A stretch of 64,000 nucleotides of DNA from Siphonodentalium dalli (Eukaryota > Mollusca > Scaphopoda > Gadilida > Siphonodentaliidae). The position numbers and the translations under genes are program-made. The stretch lies in NCBI GenBank assembly GCA_032622095.1, contig CP136067.1, positions 91,440,707 to 91,504,706 of the forward strand, given 5' to 3'. Every line of letters starts with the position of its first letter. Positions within the stretch are counted from its first letter, which is position 1. The notes below the pieces were generated by a model. The model saw only the letters and a list, made by a program, of their open reading frames with translations. It did no database searches and had not been told where the DNA came from. Shown piece by piece: positions 1-11,812 of this stretch.

Positions 1-202
1 CTGTTTCGAATCGATTTGTAAGCACCGAACTGAAATATATTAGCGCAAAACGGCGTAAAAACAGATTTGACCTCGGCACGTGAAAAGTTGACCTCGCACG
101 GACAAATTAATAGGCCTATGTTAGTCCTGACCCGAAAATACCCCCACATACCAAGTTTCATCGAAATCGGCTTTGACATTTTCGAGTCCATCGATTACTG
201 AC

Positions 203-330
203 AGACAGACAGATACACACACACACACACACAGATCTTTCAAAATATATAATAGATACACATACAACATACATACACACACACATATACATATATACAC
301 ATATAAATGTGGACAGGGCAAGCACACACA
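203..330. repeat. CA/TA microsatellite after a degenerate repeat tail
   Basis: Runs of ACAC and ATAC follow the motif accaagtttcatcgaaatcgg (151-171) and a short GACA run (200-211). That arrangement is typical of dispersed-repeat tails in invertebrate genomes. Short reading frames here are low-complexity and not genes. The same stretch recurs at about 25288-25415. Confidence 0.8.
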
Positions 331-755
331 AGCAAACTTGCACGCAAACGATCATATAACAATTCACTGCATGTATAAGGACGTACATACGAGTATTCAC
401 ACTCAGATGCAAACTTTCATTTAATCACAAGTTTTCCTGGCGTGTGTTTAATTTCAGTTGGTATTGACACGAATATGTCTGAGTCTATCTGGAGACAATA
501 TCAATGATCCAACTTTGGAGCGAGGTACTTACCCGATGTGACAAACGAAGGTCCCCCATGGTGTGGGGCCACTTTATTTGCACATCAGATAATGTATCTC
601 TAAGAAGTTGAACAGGTGATGCTTAAATTGTGGTTGTAGAGTGTTTCGCAAATTGATTGTCAACAAATATATAATTATATGCTTGAAGGTTGTTATTTAC
701 AGAATGTGCCAAGCAAATTAGCGTTACAACTATATGGATAATAAAGGCGCACATG
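331..755 (-). other. No gene; probable 3' untranslated part of the LINE
   Basis: No coding signal is seen. This stretch lies downstream of the LINE stop codon on the minus strand and contains an AATAAA on that strand near 578-583 (tttatt on the plus strand). I could not fix the LINE 3' end or a target-site duplication here. Confidence 0.5.
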
Positions 756-1589
756 TTAAGGATTGACAAGTAGATAGCTATCTACGACGAGATTGATCTC
801 CTTTGTATACTGGGACCACATCCCGTAGGAATTCCTCACCACGAAGAGCGAAAACTCGTTCAGGTTGAGTATTTGTCTCCTGATATCGTCAGACAGGATA
901 GAAAGAAATACCATCACTTGGTCCTTTTGTGTGAGAGCATCAATGAATAAAAAACATGGTATGCCGAAAATGTCAATTAACGAAAACCACATTTGGATTC
1001 TAGACTCTGAAGTCGAAGAACAATCCAGTAAGGCATGCTCAACAATATCAACATAAACTTTGTCACACAGTTTGCAATGTCCGCATTCTGGGGAGGTACG
1101 TGTATGCATGGCCAGAAGCTTCGCAGCAAGCAAGAATTTATGTTTTTCCTGTGGATGTGATCTACAAGATCTCCAAAGAATAGATTTTGACATTATATTA
1201 TGATTTTGTGCGAACGTTGTTAGTGATTCAGAGCTTCTCATGCGCTCTTCACATTCACGATTTTGTATATCGTTAATATGTTGTGTGGTGATTGTTTTCC
1301 ATTCACCTTTGGATGGGAAATTTCCCTGTGTGGCGTAGTTGTGAAGATATGAATATAAATTATACCGTTTTAGTATGGATATAACATCGTTGATAAAAGA
1401 AGATTCATCAGTTGACGTTTGCGAAAGGTGGTCGGCCAATCGTGAGGAGACGATTTCTTGAGACGATTTTCCTTGCGTCATTATACAGAGGTTCCCCCAA
1501 AAACATAGTTTTCGTTTATCAACAATCGATGACAAGGAACCTGTTCCAAGGAGAGATTGGACGACATCAGTTCGGGATCTTGTGGGCAA
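756..1589 (-). pseudogene. LINE C-terminal domain with zinc knuckle, copy 1
   Basis: This frame continues in phase after the TGA at 1590-1592. It contains a cysteine/histidine cluster, C-x2-C-x2-C-x9-H-x4-C around CGHCKLCDKV...EHALLDC, matching the C-terminal nucleic-acid-binding tail of many Jockey/CR1-type LINEs. The apparent start codon is TTG, not ATG, which supports reading it as a continuation. It ends at 756-758. Confidence 0.82.
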
Positions 1590-2255
1590 TCATTGGGTGC
1601 GTTTGAGGCAGAACCTATGTGCTCGCTCCAGAGATGTCAAATTGGTCTCACTGAGCCCACACATTAGTTCTGTCCCATAAAGACTTTTGGGAAAAACAAC
1701 CGAAGAAAATAGTGTAAGGCAGCTGAGTGGGGTATTCCCACCAGCATACATACCGGCGTTACTTAACATGAGATAGACTGATCTAATTTTCTCACATATG
1801 TGACTGGAGAGCTTGCTAGCATGTGACTCACGATGTAAAGGTATGCCAAGGTGTGTAATTTTTTCAGATTCGGATATCGGTTTGTCGTTGAGGATCCACG
1901 TATTTATCGTGCGATTTCTAGCATTAAAATTTGTTTCATTGAACACGACCACCTTACATTTGTCCTGGTTATAACAAAATCGCCATTTCCGGCTATACTC
2001 TCCACATACGTTGCACAACTGTTGTACACCGGTTGCTGTCAGAGACAAAAGCGTCATGTCGTCAGCTTGTGTTGGTGCTACACAGTTTATGGAATTCAAT
2101 CGCAAGCCATGAGGATTTGAAAATAGGTCAGCCAATAGGTCATCAATGAACAGCATGTATAAAAGAGGGGCTAATATTCTTCCTTGTCTTGTTCCTTGGT
2201 TTATGGGGATCAGTTTGGAAGTTAAATTATTAAAGCGGACAGCGTTGTAGACCAC
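1590..2255 (-). pseudogene. LINE reverse transcriptase motifs B-D and thumb, copy 1
   Basis: It contains motif B (NQGTRQGRILAPLLY), motif C as QADDMTLLS in place of the usual YADD or FADD, and the HLGIPLHRE motif, followed by the thumb-like region. The catalytic DD is kept, but the preceding aromatic residue is glutamine. The frame ends in TGA at 1590-1592 and resumes immediately in the same frame in the next block. This is therefore a point nonsense change in a once-continuous frame rather than a natural end. Confidence 0.87.
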
Positions 2256-2439
2256 AAAGGAGAGTTTTGATAATGTGCCATATTTTACCGCAGAAACCTC
2301 TCTGGAGTAATTTGAACAACAATCCGTTTATCCACACTGTATCAAACGCTTTACGTGCGTCGAGAAAGCAAGCATAAATGGGACTGTGTAGCTCTTTGGT
2401 ATATGATATACATTCACTGATTATGTAGGAAGAGTGCAT
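2230..2439 (-). pseudogene. LINE reverse transcriptase motif A block, copy 1
   Basis: This short frame contains FLDARKAFDTVW, RT motif A with the first catalytic aspartate, preceded by a segment typical of LINE palms. It is frameshifted on both sides relative to the neighbouring RT blocks, so it cannot be translated as part of an intact polymerase. Confidence 0.85.
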
Positions 2440-2476
2440 GCTGCTTACCCCTGTCTGAAATCCATGCTGTAGGGAG

Positions 2477-3313
2477 TTAACTTGGATAAGATGTGGGGCA
2501 TGAGATTCCAGACGATGAAATATGATTTTTTTCGAGAATCTTATAGAGGATAGGAAGCAAAGTTATAGCTCTGTAGTTATCAAATTTCGTCTTTGTTTTG
2601 CTGCCCCCTTTGTACAGTGGCACCATGACTCCGATTTTCGCCTGTGATGGTATGTGATTGAATTTCAACATTTTGGTGAACATGTGGGCGATAGTATGTA
2701 AGATATACTCACCTCCATATAAAATGTGCTCATATGATATGGAGTCATGACCTGGGGCTTTCCCTTTGCTTACTGATCTGAGTACATTTTCAAGTTCATC
2801 AGACTTAACATCGTAGCATAAAAGTGAATCAAGATTACCTGACAAATCATTGTGGTCCCGGGATACTATAGCATTAACGTTTTCAAAGTGGGATGTGTCA
2901 AAGGTTCCACTTTGAAGAGGTGAGTAAAGAATTTCGTAATATGCTGCCCATGCTTCTATCACTTCAGGGGGATCACGGAGTGTCTTGGCGTCTACTTCGA
3001 ATAGATGTTGGGCGGGTGCCTTTCTCCGTGCTTTATGAGCATTAAAGGCTCGAAAAAAATTGTCCATGTCTGTTTCAGCAAGGGTGTCAAGTCTTTCGTC
3101 GGCTTTTCTGAGAAACTGTTCATTGGCCCTTCGGTATTCACGTCGAAAGAGGCATTTTGCGTCTTTGTAATTTCGATATACAATGTGAGTGTCATCGCGT
3201 GGACTGTCTGCTTCCAGCCAAATGCGCCGATACGAAGTCATTGTTTTGTGCAGTTCATTCAAATGTTCGTGCCAAAATGGCTTGAGATGGCGATTAAATT
3301 TCTTCGGGGCCAC
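2477..3313 (-). pseudogene. LINE reverse transcriptase, N-terminal block, copy 1
   Basis: This block covers the linker and the start of the reverse transcriptase. The charged N-terminal part (FWHEHLNEL, RREYRRANEQF) resembles the region between endonuclease and RT in Jockey/CR1-type LINEs. RT motifs follow: KGKAPGHDSIS, then PLYKGGSKTKTKFDNYRAI and LLPILYKILEK. The open frame extends upstream of the first Met to about 3420, so the Met is not a real start. It is frameshifted against the block carrying the FLDARKAFD motif. Confidence 0.88.
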
Positions 3314-3443
3314 AAACAGTTGTGAAGACTCTTTTAGGCTGAGTGTAACATCGTCATAAAATTTGTCTAAATCTCGTGTACTTTTAATTGCAAACGTGTG
3401 ATTGATAAAGCCACAGATCCTCGTTTGAAGAGGAGAGCTTTTT

Positions 3444-3764
3444 TCAGTTCGGCCTGGCTGGGTTTACACTTGTCGGTGACGATTCTATTTCCGCCTCATA
3501 TGATATGCACATGTGGATTGGACGGTGATTTGACACATTGGAAGAGTTATCCAAAATTTTAACGCTGGCTATTCTGCGTGTATCAGAAATTGGAATCAGA
3601 ATATGATCTATAATTGTCCCGTGGTTACCACCAGCAGCTACAAATGTAAAGCGTCTGCAGACGGGTTTACTGTTGACAGATTGTATTTTGCATGAGTCGA
3701 TAAATTTTGAAAATGAATTGTTTCTAGCATCGGTTTTTTCCAAGTTACCATTGAAATCTCCCAT
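3444..3764 (-). pseudogene. LINE endonuclease fragment (C-terminal half), copy 1
   Basis: This frame encodes the end of an APE-type endonuclease, the domain that nicks target DNA in target-primed reverse transcription. Visible motifs are GDFNGNLE at the start, the DHI segment in the middle and SNHRPI near the end, the region carrying the family's catalytic histidine. The N-terminal half with the first catalytic residues is absent through 5' truncation. The frame ends by frameshift before joining the reverse-transcriptase block. Copy 2 carries an extra base in this region that shortens the frame further. Confidence 0.85.
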
Positions 3765-4320
3765 GATAATCTCGAGAAGTGTAGCAGTGAAAGTTTTTTC
3801 TGAATGAAACTTAAATTTACCTCGACATTCTGAATGCGCTCGACTAATATGTGTTTTTCTCTCGAGAACAGACTATCTGAATTTTCTCTGAACTCCTGTT
3901 GCAGCCTAACTGGGCATTACCTATCATTTACGTCTTCCATTGGTTGGTATAACTTCTAAACTAAATTGACTACTTTTATCTAATTGGACTAGCCCTGGTA
4001 TGGAAAACTCTAACTGTTATAGCCCGATGTGCGGTTTACTGCCCGCAGCGGGTATTATAGGATGACCAGCGTGATAAAGGTAACGATCATAATTCCAGAC
4101 AGCTGCCTTTACTTTATTTGAGCAATCAAATGACCAATACCACAAGTATACTCAATGTTAATCCCACCTCTCGCCATTTCCGTGTCTGGTGTGATCATAT
4201 GCTCGCAAATAAGATTTATACGGCGAGTAAGACAAGGAGCTAAAGCGTGCACCGCCCAGTTGCATATACAGTTGTGCCCTTCGATAATGTGGTATAATTA
4301 GTCAAGATAATTCGCACTAA

Positions 4321-4608
4321 TTTAAAGGGGTACTGTACACTAAATCCGACAATTTATGGAAACTTCTCCTTTTATACTCAACAGAATATATGCAACAAAC
4401 GAATGAATTTGAGCCATGAATTATTGCAAAATACACTATTTGCTCTATGAACGATGCAAAAAATTATGGTAATTATAATGGAAATGAATATATAGATCAC
4501 ACAAGTGTATTTTGCACCAATCCATGGCTCAAATTAATTAATTTGTTGCATATATTCTGTTGAGTATAAAAGGAGATGGTCGAATTTAATGTATAGTACC
4601 CCTTTAAA
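4321..4608. mobile_element. MITE with long inverted repeats, copy 1
   Basis: The ends are TTTAAAGGGGTACT... and ...AGTACCCCTTTAAA, and inverted similarity continues inward for roughly 120 bp through ctccttttatactcaacag / ctgttgagtataaaaggag. TAA flanks both ends, a candidate 3-bp target duplication of the PIF/Harbinger kind; this assignment is tentative. It has no coding capacity. Related copies lie at 29407-29706 and 23684-24003. Confidence 0.85.
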
Positions 4609-4654
4609 TAATTAGCGATATTATACAACTTGTATAGTATGCCTAAATATGCCT

Positions 4655-5056
4655 CTATACATGTGAACAGTGCGAAGGCAAAGATGAATTGTGAGTCGTG
4701 GTGAGTGATCTCGTAGGTATGTGATGGACCCTATATATTATCATCAGCCATGCATGTGCCGAAACCATACTGGAAGGAATAGTCAGTAGGGAGGCCGTGC
4801 TATGCTGTTCGTTGTGTGTATTGTGTTTTGTGGGTAGCGAATGTAGTAAGACAAATTGCGGCCGTATAAACCCTATTAAATAGTCAGCATTGATACCAAT
4901 AAAACATCTATAAACATATTTGGCAAAGTTATTTTTTAAATATCGGAATTTGGTAATACTGTACGTGCATATAAGGCCATAAGAAAGTACGTCACACGTT
5001 TGTCTAGATTTAGCAAAAACCGCAGCGGAATGTGAAAGAAGCAAGAATAACATCAT
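4655..5056 (-). other. Open frame with signal-peptide-like start; doubtful exon
   Basis: The first ~15 residues (MMLFLLLSHSAAVFA) look like a secretion signal, followed by KSRQTC. The remaining ~115 residues show no domain I recognise and end in low-complexity His/Ser/Thr. It might be a first exon with a donor shortly after the signal, since GT dinucleotides occur near ACGTGTGACGTACTT. No downstream partner exon is evident on the minus strand, where the LINE sits. The identical frame occurs at 29753-30154. It may be chance. Confidence 0.2.
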
Positions 5057-8000
5057 GATTCAAGCCGCCACACACACGCCTTTAATTGACCAATACATAT
5101 CGCATATATACTCTCTTCTATTTCCGACTATTACTCCCTTTCACATGTGAATGTTAATACACTGTAATGGTCCAGTTTTCAGTACTTCACATTTCGGAAG
5201 TGACAGATGTCCTGGCCGGGCATGCCAGCACAATTCAAGTGAACCATACAACATATCATCATGAAAATAGTGAACTTAAATCCGCTATTCCGTTGAATGG
5301 CATCGGCCACAGTGAAAACACATTACCAACGTCATATGTTTGTACATAACCTATTGTTAAAATAGTGGCATGCTCGACTTATTTCGTTTTGAATAATGAA
5401 CTCAATTCTACCTCCAAATAGGTTATCGTGATCCGTGCGAACACGCTGATATGCACTTGCCATAATCCACCAGTGACTTCACTATTTGGTTGTATGTTGT
5501 GTCGGTTGCAGCAGTGCAGTCAACGTGTGCGTTTCTGCTACTCAGTGTGGCAGATATATCACTCACTATACGTGGTATAATCGAACCATGTATGGAATAA
5601 ACACTTAAAAATACCCTGCCAGATCTGACACCATAACACCATAATATCCATGCGTTCTACACCTGAGAAATAACTCGATCGAACTCATCGGTCACTAACA
5701 TGAGGTTTTAGTGGCCAGATATTGACTTTTAAAATATTGTATCATGTTTTGATTTGGTGTCAGTCAGCCAAGGAAACACTCAAAAGATAGCTGCTACCGT
5801 CCAGAACTGTTCGTTCTCTCGAAACCCCGCACATTATCTGCTTACAATATAATTTGCTTTAGGTCGACAATCTGCTCAGAATCGCCCCATTTTGAGTCGA
5901 TAATTAGTCACATTGAGTCGATTTTTAGTCACATTATCGAATCATAATGACTTCGTTGTAGGTTCATGATGAGTGGACAATGACACATCACGACTAATCG
6001 GGTGTATGTTCACACAATGTGTTTGCAATGTGGCCCTCGCTATAAAACGGAATAACGGATACGAGTGAGCCATTGTCTGCTTAATTTATAATCCAAAATA
6101 ATCCAATATGAACCTATATGCACATTAAAATTATGTCGACTATGTGCGTATTTGCGTGAAGTTACGTTGTACGTCGCCCAAAAGCGGCAGATAATAAATA
6201 GTTATAAATTATGATATTTTGTGATCCGTTAGGACGTATTGGTGATGGGCAATTTTGTGGATATCGATGATGCCTGTTATTCACGTACGTATGGTGATGG
6301 TTGTAAATAGTTGTTAATGTTATTGTACCTGGTAAGCAGAATATTGCATCAGGAAATGATGGACTCATTGGTTTGAAACCTGTGGATCTTTAGTAAAATT
6401 ATAATTTTCTTCGACATATCTCCATGTTACCTCCAATTCACATATACCAGGTCAGACACATCCCGCTTTAAACTATTATAGTTATATTTACAAGTATAGC
6501 TAACTGTGGATAATGCAATTTTGTCATTTTGATAAAACAAATTTTGATAAGACATATTTTGACAGAACAGATTTTGACAAAATCCAAAATCATATTTCAC
6601 AAAAAAATGGTTGAAAATCAGTGTCGCAGTAATGCGGTACCATGTTCAAATATATATTTTTTTTTTGCGACAAAATAACATTTCTCGACCCGTGCGAATG
6701 ATAAACCGTGACGACACATAACGAGGAAGTCAATTAACGTTGCATTGGTTCATGTTGCTTATAACAGCGTGGATCCTGGATCCAAGGCCAATATATAAGG
6801 GCTTATACATGTATGTAGTGGTCTGGTTCATGGACTATACATATCCTACGTCCATAGTCTATATGTAAGGTCATGGGTCCTATGACTATGTATGTGCCTG
6901 TGTCCTAACCTAACAATTGTAGGCTATGTCCATGACTAACATATTGGTGACTGGTCCTATGTTCTTCAGATATAGTATAGTGTGTCCGTGACTTACATTA
7001 TACATCTAGCTGTGTGGGTGTTTCGCTTATATAACTATTATGGTCATGTCTCATATTAAACATATAAGCAACAAGTGTTCAACTCTCATTTTGAATTCCC
7101 GATAACTGAACTGGTAGTGGAGCACAACGGATAATTGTACCCATATGAAAACCAAATTTGTAGCACATTCTTGGTTAGGCTCAAACTAACAACATTTATA
7201 ACTGTTTTCGCCATAACAAACGAGTTTAGTTAAAATTACTATAAGGGTGTGTTTACATTGCTGTAGATATGTATACAGTTCTACACGCACACTAGTGTAA
7301 ACCGGTTGATATAGAAATGCGCACAGAAAGAAAACGGTATTCGTTCGTGAGCAAATATCGTGTCCGTTTTTAGTCACGGTCAACACCGAGGCGTTGCGAT
7401 AGGCACATCTGACTTGATTAATTGTTACTCGGGCTTGGCGGGTGTGCTTATTCTTTATTTGTCATTTCAACCCATGTATTTCTGACTGTGTAAGCGAGAA
7501 CCTGTGTGCTGGTGCGTGTGGTGACAAAATAAATGCGTGTGGTGCGAATATTGAACACTGGATACTTAAAGTATATCTTATTAATAGCTAATATATACAG
7601 TATATCTTATTAATAGCTGTACCTTAGTACACTCAGTGAACAACAGGGCGACCGCAAAAGCATAGCATAACAAGGCCGCTATCACTGACGTCGACTAGCG
7701 CAGCATAGCATCTGGGTCATGTTGTTATTATATTCTCACAAAGTTGTGATTAGATGGGAAATTCCGCACATTTCTGTGATAGGGGTCGTATATGAAGTAG
7801 CCATATTTATATTTGTGTAAACTGTTGTTTATTGTGTATTCTATGTGATTTGTTCTCATGCGACTTTCATTTTTTCTTCGAAATATTACCAACTGATCTA
7901 AGAGTAAACTGCTTCGATCTGCTGATAGTTGATTATTTGTTTTTGTCTGGCCTAAACTGACACGACTCATAGTTAATTGTCAATTACCAGAGTACTGATT

Positions 8001-8080
8001 ATCGCGCGTTAACTATCAGTAATCATGTTGTGATCACAATAATCTGCGACACGTGACTTCACACATATCTGTATGCAGAT
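5057..8080. other. No gene seen
   Basis: I see no protein family or RNA gene. The stretch holds short internal repeats: gagtcgat-type motifs near 5895-5940, a degenerate array of 'tcctatgactatgt'-like units about 6830-6960, and a duplicated tatcttattaatagct near 7571-7618. Short open frames lack domain signals. Confidence 0.55.
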
Positions 8081-8089
8081 ATACAGCAA

Positions 8090-8480
8090 TGTAAACATTC
8101 CCTAAATCAGATATGTGTGCATTTTTGTATTTCGGGTATGACCCTGGCAAAATTTACCACTCATATACGTAAGAATGATATGGTATTTTTTATCCAGCTT
8201 AACATTAACACTTATTATAATTTGTTTCAACATAAAAGTGCTACTTGGTGTAGTTTAGTTTGTTAAAGCTACCATAATATCAGTCATATGTGCATTTTTA
8301 GATTTTGGTTGTGTCCGCAGCAACAGTCGCCCAACCTGTAAGTAAGAAATATGGTAATATGTCACTCAGGTCAAAACTGACAACTTATAATTATTTTCAC
8401 CATAAAAATGCTACACGATAAAGTTTAGGTTGTTAGAACTCACCTCGTATCAGTCATATGCATTACATCGATGTCGGGTA
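8090..8480 (+). repeat. Degenerate ~175-180 bp tandem repeat
   Basis: The phrase 'cagtcatatgtgcattttt' or a variant recurs near 8107, 8287 and 8457. The intervening segments share 'ttcaccataaaaatgctac' and 'gtttaggttgttagaac'. A related single unit may lie near 7185-7250. The duplication boundary at 8516 falls just after this array. Confidence 0.6.
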
Positions 8481-8516
8481 GTTGCCTATCAACTTGCTAA
8501 GACGGGCCTGTCGCGG

Positions 8517-9349
8517 TCAAATTAGTGCAGTGAAATAATGTTTATATTTTGTTTTGGTACACTGCACTTGTCATGATATATGAAAACTACCTTTCGTGAC
8601 GATCCGTTGACAACCTGGTCAATAACATCGTCTCCAACGTAGGTTCTGCCGCAGGGATGCCAACTGGTTGCCGAGATCAGGACGAAAACAAATTCATGAA
8701 TGAAAATAGGTGAGGGTGCCTATAAACCTAGATCTGACGTTTTCTTAGAAATGTGTGATTAAACCTAATTATGCGGCATTGCTTTGCATAATCTAATATA
8801 AACGTTACCAGCATTCGGTTTTGATTAAATTTGACGAAAAATCCCGCAACTGGACCTGGGCATAAATAGAGGATATGAAATGAGTGTTTCTCTCATATGA
8901 TATTTATGCAACGAGTCTAAGAATGTTCAGTTTTCTCGAGCCTCCGTTTGTTCTCAGTTTGTGACATTATATCGTATGTTTATTAGATAAATACGAATTA
9001 CATATTCTACTTATCGTATAACAATGTCCAAAACTATATATTTCAATATTATAATTGCGCGAATTTCGGCATCGCGTTGATTGACGCGCACGAATTTGAC
9101 CTGCATTTAGTTAGAGATGCGGCTCGGCCCCGGCTGCCATTCAGCCAATCAGAACACACTTTTTGTCAACAAACGAATCAAATTATCGGAAGGTGATATG
9201 AACTAGTAATTGATATGAAATTGATTTATGACATACTTTCCAACGTAAATAATGATTGAGTCACTAACTGCATCACGTCGAAGGAAACTTGGACTAGAAG
9301 TCAAGCAGCGTAGGTTACGCGGCGTGCAAACAATGTCTGAACCTGTTAT
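8517..9349. other. No gene seen
   Basis: This is unique-looking AT-rich sequence between the duplication boundary and the TRIM-like fragments. No recognisable coding region or RNA is visible. Confidence 0.5.
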
Positions 9350-9592
9350 CTTGATGATTCTGATATCAGTTTGGGGCTATCGTGTATGCATGCTTTGTTG
9401 TCAAAACGTGGCTACTCCCAAATTAGAAATCTTCCGAGTGGGGACTTAAATTTTAGATATGTGTTGGAAAGTGAAAGGGGTGAAATCAAGTGTCACATAT
9501 CTGGGATATTGGGTATAAAAATAAGGGGTGCACATGGAAATTCCAAGCTGAACACCCAAATCAAAGACATATATGGACGTTTCTATTACTGA
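9350..9592 (+). pseudogene. Possible degenerate RING-type first exon of a TRIM-like gene
   Basis: In this frame the translation contains DDSDIS, a C-M-H-A core, a linker with LPSGDLNFR, then GEIKCHI. This resembles the C-x-H-x...C order and 'KCP-C' end of RING fingers in TRIM-like proteins, which act as E3 ubiquitin ligases. The first C-x2-C pair and several later zinc ligands are missing or replaced, and the frame upstream contains stops. I therefore read it as a decayed RING exon. It is placed correctly upstream of a coiled-coil-like exon and a beta-propeller-like exon on the same strand. The assignment is an inference from weak motif resemblance. Confidence 0.33.
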
Positions 9593-9856
9593 AACTCTAC
9601 CAGAGTCAGTCAGACTCTGAATGTGATACATTTCGAATCACGTAGTTTTAAATGATCATATTAAATACCGTAGAAGTATTATGTCACGTGTTTGTACTTA
9701 TACCGATACGTGTTACACTGTATTTGACCACTACCTGGCCACTACTTGTGGCCACCATACCGTGATACTCTGTCTATATATTGTCCATCCAGTAACATGT
9801 CTGTGCTCGAACATATATAGAATCATCACTGTTAACTTTCTTTTGATTTTAAATAG

Positions 9857-10012
9857 CAAAGGCAAGTTGTACCGATACGGAACCAGACAAGGTAACGGCT
9901 TTGATCAAGGACATAACTGGTCGCGAAGAGAGAGTAGAGACAGCGATCATCACACTATTTCTGGATCTTCAGAAGAGAATTGAGACTATGGAAACAAAAA
10001 GTGTGCGCTTTA
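9857..10012 (+). CDS. Putative coiled-coil exon of a TRIM-like gene
   Basis: A 156-bp exon bounded by a plausible acceptor (ttttaaatag) and a strong donor (GTGAGT at 10013). With a 2-base overhang at its start and 1 base at its end, both borders are phase 1, so the exon is symmetric. It encodes about 52 residues rich in charged and heptad-like hydrophobic positions (DKVTALIKDITGREERVET, then LFLDLQKRIETMETK), as expected for the B-box/coiled-coil part of a TRIM-like protein. No B-box zinc ligands are seen in it. The neighbour upstream is a possible decayed RING exon; downstream is a propeller-like exon. Whether the gene is functional is uncertain. Confidence 0.45.
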
Positions 10013-11812
10013 GTGAGTATGACTGCAATAGAGATGTTTCGTTAACTTACATGTATAGCTACGACTACGTTGAGCCATTCGTCGCTAAAAATTGTGTGGA
10101 GCCACAAAATAATTTAGCAAAAATGACGATGACGATGAGCAGCAATGTTGAAGTCGACAGCCCTAATAATGCGCAACGCTATTTTCGTAATTCGTTATTC
10201 GTAATAGCTATATCGGACGACACAACAAACTGACTGAGTGTTTGTATCTTTAAATGCAGTTGTTGTACGAACCGGATACATTCATGCCGTATGTCACATA
10301 ATTAGTACATTAAACGTGGTCATGGCAAGTTTGTTTGCGAAACTACTCTAATTCGTTTTGCAGAAATGACGATTATGATTACTGAATTCAACAATGCTTG
10401 GATAATCATGTCAATGATATTTTCACTTCGCGGGATCTACCATGTCGAAGGGAGATAACGCACTCACAGTGGGTATATATGAAAAATCGAAAAGGTTTGC
10501 AAAACCATCATCGTCAAGAAGAACATGAACTCTATATATACTTTGTTGATAACGTTCCAGTCAATCTAGTGACAATATTTGATTGATTTGTTGATTGGTT
10601 TAGTTTCGCTTTCAGCAACTACGGCCACATCATGGCATTGCCAGTTTTAGTGGTGGAGGAAATCCGCATATCTACGGCTAATCTAACAATGATTTCAATG
10701 GCTGACCATTTGCGCAAAACACCGGCCATGGGCGAGAACATGCAATTCCACCATATAATGAGTTACAAAGTTCACAGTGGAAACATGTATATTTGAACCG
10801 TTATGGCCAGCACTGGAGAGCGAAACGGCTTGGAGTTGTACCCCTAACCGATTGACCCACCTATGCCCTCCAATATTTGAAATAAGTGTTATGGCAACAT
10901 TACTGATATAGTGAACGTCATTTTTATAAACATACATCGTCAAATTAAAAAGCAAATAAATTGCTTCACTTGAAAATCAGTGTTTTTGAATACTTTCCAT
11001 TGCTCTGACGATTTGTAATACAGGCAGTCAGTTACTGAACAGTATGTCTGTAATGTTTACACAACACAGGTTTCTAGGGAGTCAAGGCATTCGAAGTGTG
11101 TGTATGTGAGATAACATGAAAAATATTAAAAATAATACGATATTTTGGAGCTCCTCTATTAAATGGTAAAAAGATTAGAATAGAATATGTTGTATATGTT
11201 TTGATCTTGGGATTCGAACATTAAGTGGGCCTTAAATGTTGGCGGAAGTATTACTTACCCTCTGATATGCAAAGTATGACACTGCTTACATCGAAAACAG
11301 TTGATATACTGATCTCGTTGAACTACCCGTTTTGTTTCTGAAATTAGTGTATTAAAAACAAATCTATAGATAGACGATAGATAGATAGATATATGTTTTA
11401 TTCACATACTAATTAGGTTACATTAAGCAAGAATAATATATCAAAAATCAAGTGTAATTATTGTGAGGGAGTGGCATTACCAGGATTGGCTGTCTACCTG
11501 TCACCCCCGTTGTCAATATACTAACTAATTTATCAATGGCATAACCTTAAGTTGGTGTGCTAATAACGAAATACTGGAATCTATTGAACCCACCACCCTT
11601 CTTGTTGAAATGGAACCACAGGTCACTGTGTTTACCGAGATGATACCAACTGAACATAGGCACATGGATAACACACCCACAATGTATAGTGGGATGACAT
11701 CCAGTCACTTGTTTCTCCGTGGACCAATAATATTCACCACCGTATATGTACAGTTCATATATAATCACAATGTTACTACGATGACTAGTTCTTCTTGTTT
11801 TACATGGTTCAG
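10013..11812 (+). other. Probable intron of the TRIM-like gene; no clear exon
   Basis: I find no convincing coding exon. A good-looking acceptor (ttcgttttgcag near 10363) is followed by in-frame stops in all phases that would fit. A short tetranucleotide-like run (gatagatagata, about 11365-11393) lies inside. Confidence 0.4.

Larger units (their letters stand above)
756..3767 (-). mobile_element. 5'-truncated, decayed non-LTR retrotransposon (LINE), copy 1
   Basis: Read on the minus strand, the blocks follow LINE ORF2 order: end of an apurinic endonuclease (3444-3764), N-terminal and palm reverse transcriptase (2477-3313, 2230-2439, 1590-2255), thumb and a C-terminal cysteine-rich tail (756-1589). 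No RNase H is seen, so a Jockey/CR1-like clade is my best guess. The endonuclease starts abruptly at its GDFN motif, which indicates 5' truncation; homology to the LINE-free copy at 23131 begins at 3768. Blocks lie in at least three frames and one TGA interrupts the last two, so the element is dead. The same lesions occur in copy 2. Confidence 0.9.
1..8516 (+). repeat. 8.5-kb direct duplication, copy 1
   Basis: This block is repeated in the same orientation about 25.1 kb downstream at 25085-33613. By eye the two differ by only about a dozen substitutions plus a few indels (a 12-bp gap inside the MITE, a 1-bp indel in the LINE endonuclease, a short T-run). Similarity ends sharply after gacgggcctgtcgcgg (8501-8516); beyond it the flanks are unrelated. 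The left limit is outside the window, so the true unit may be longer. It contains a decayed LINE, a MITE and gene-poor DNA. Confidence 0.93.

Noticed and set aside
121-424. Overlapping frames on both strands near the window start (and at 25206-25509)
   Set aside because: They translate CA/TA microsatellite sequence into Cys/Val/Tyr/His/Thr repeats.
4655-5056. 133-codon frame with a good signal peptide as a real gene
   Set aside because: Beyond the first ~15 residues it looks non-coding, no partner exon was found, and its second copy is simply part of the recent duplication. Kept only as a doubtful feature.
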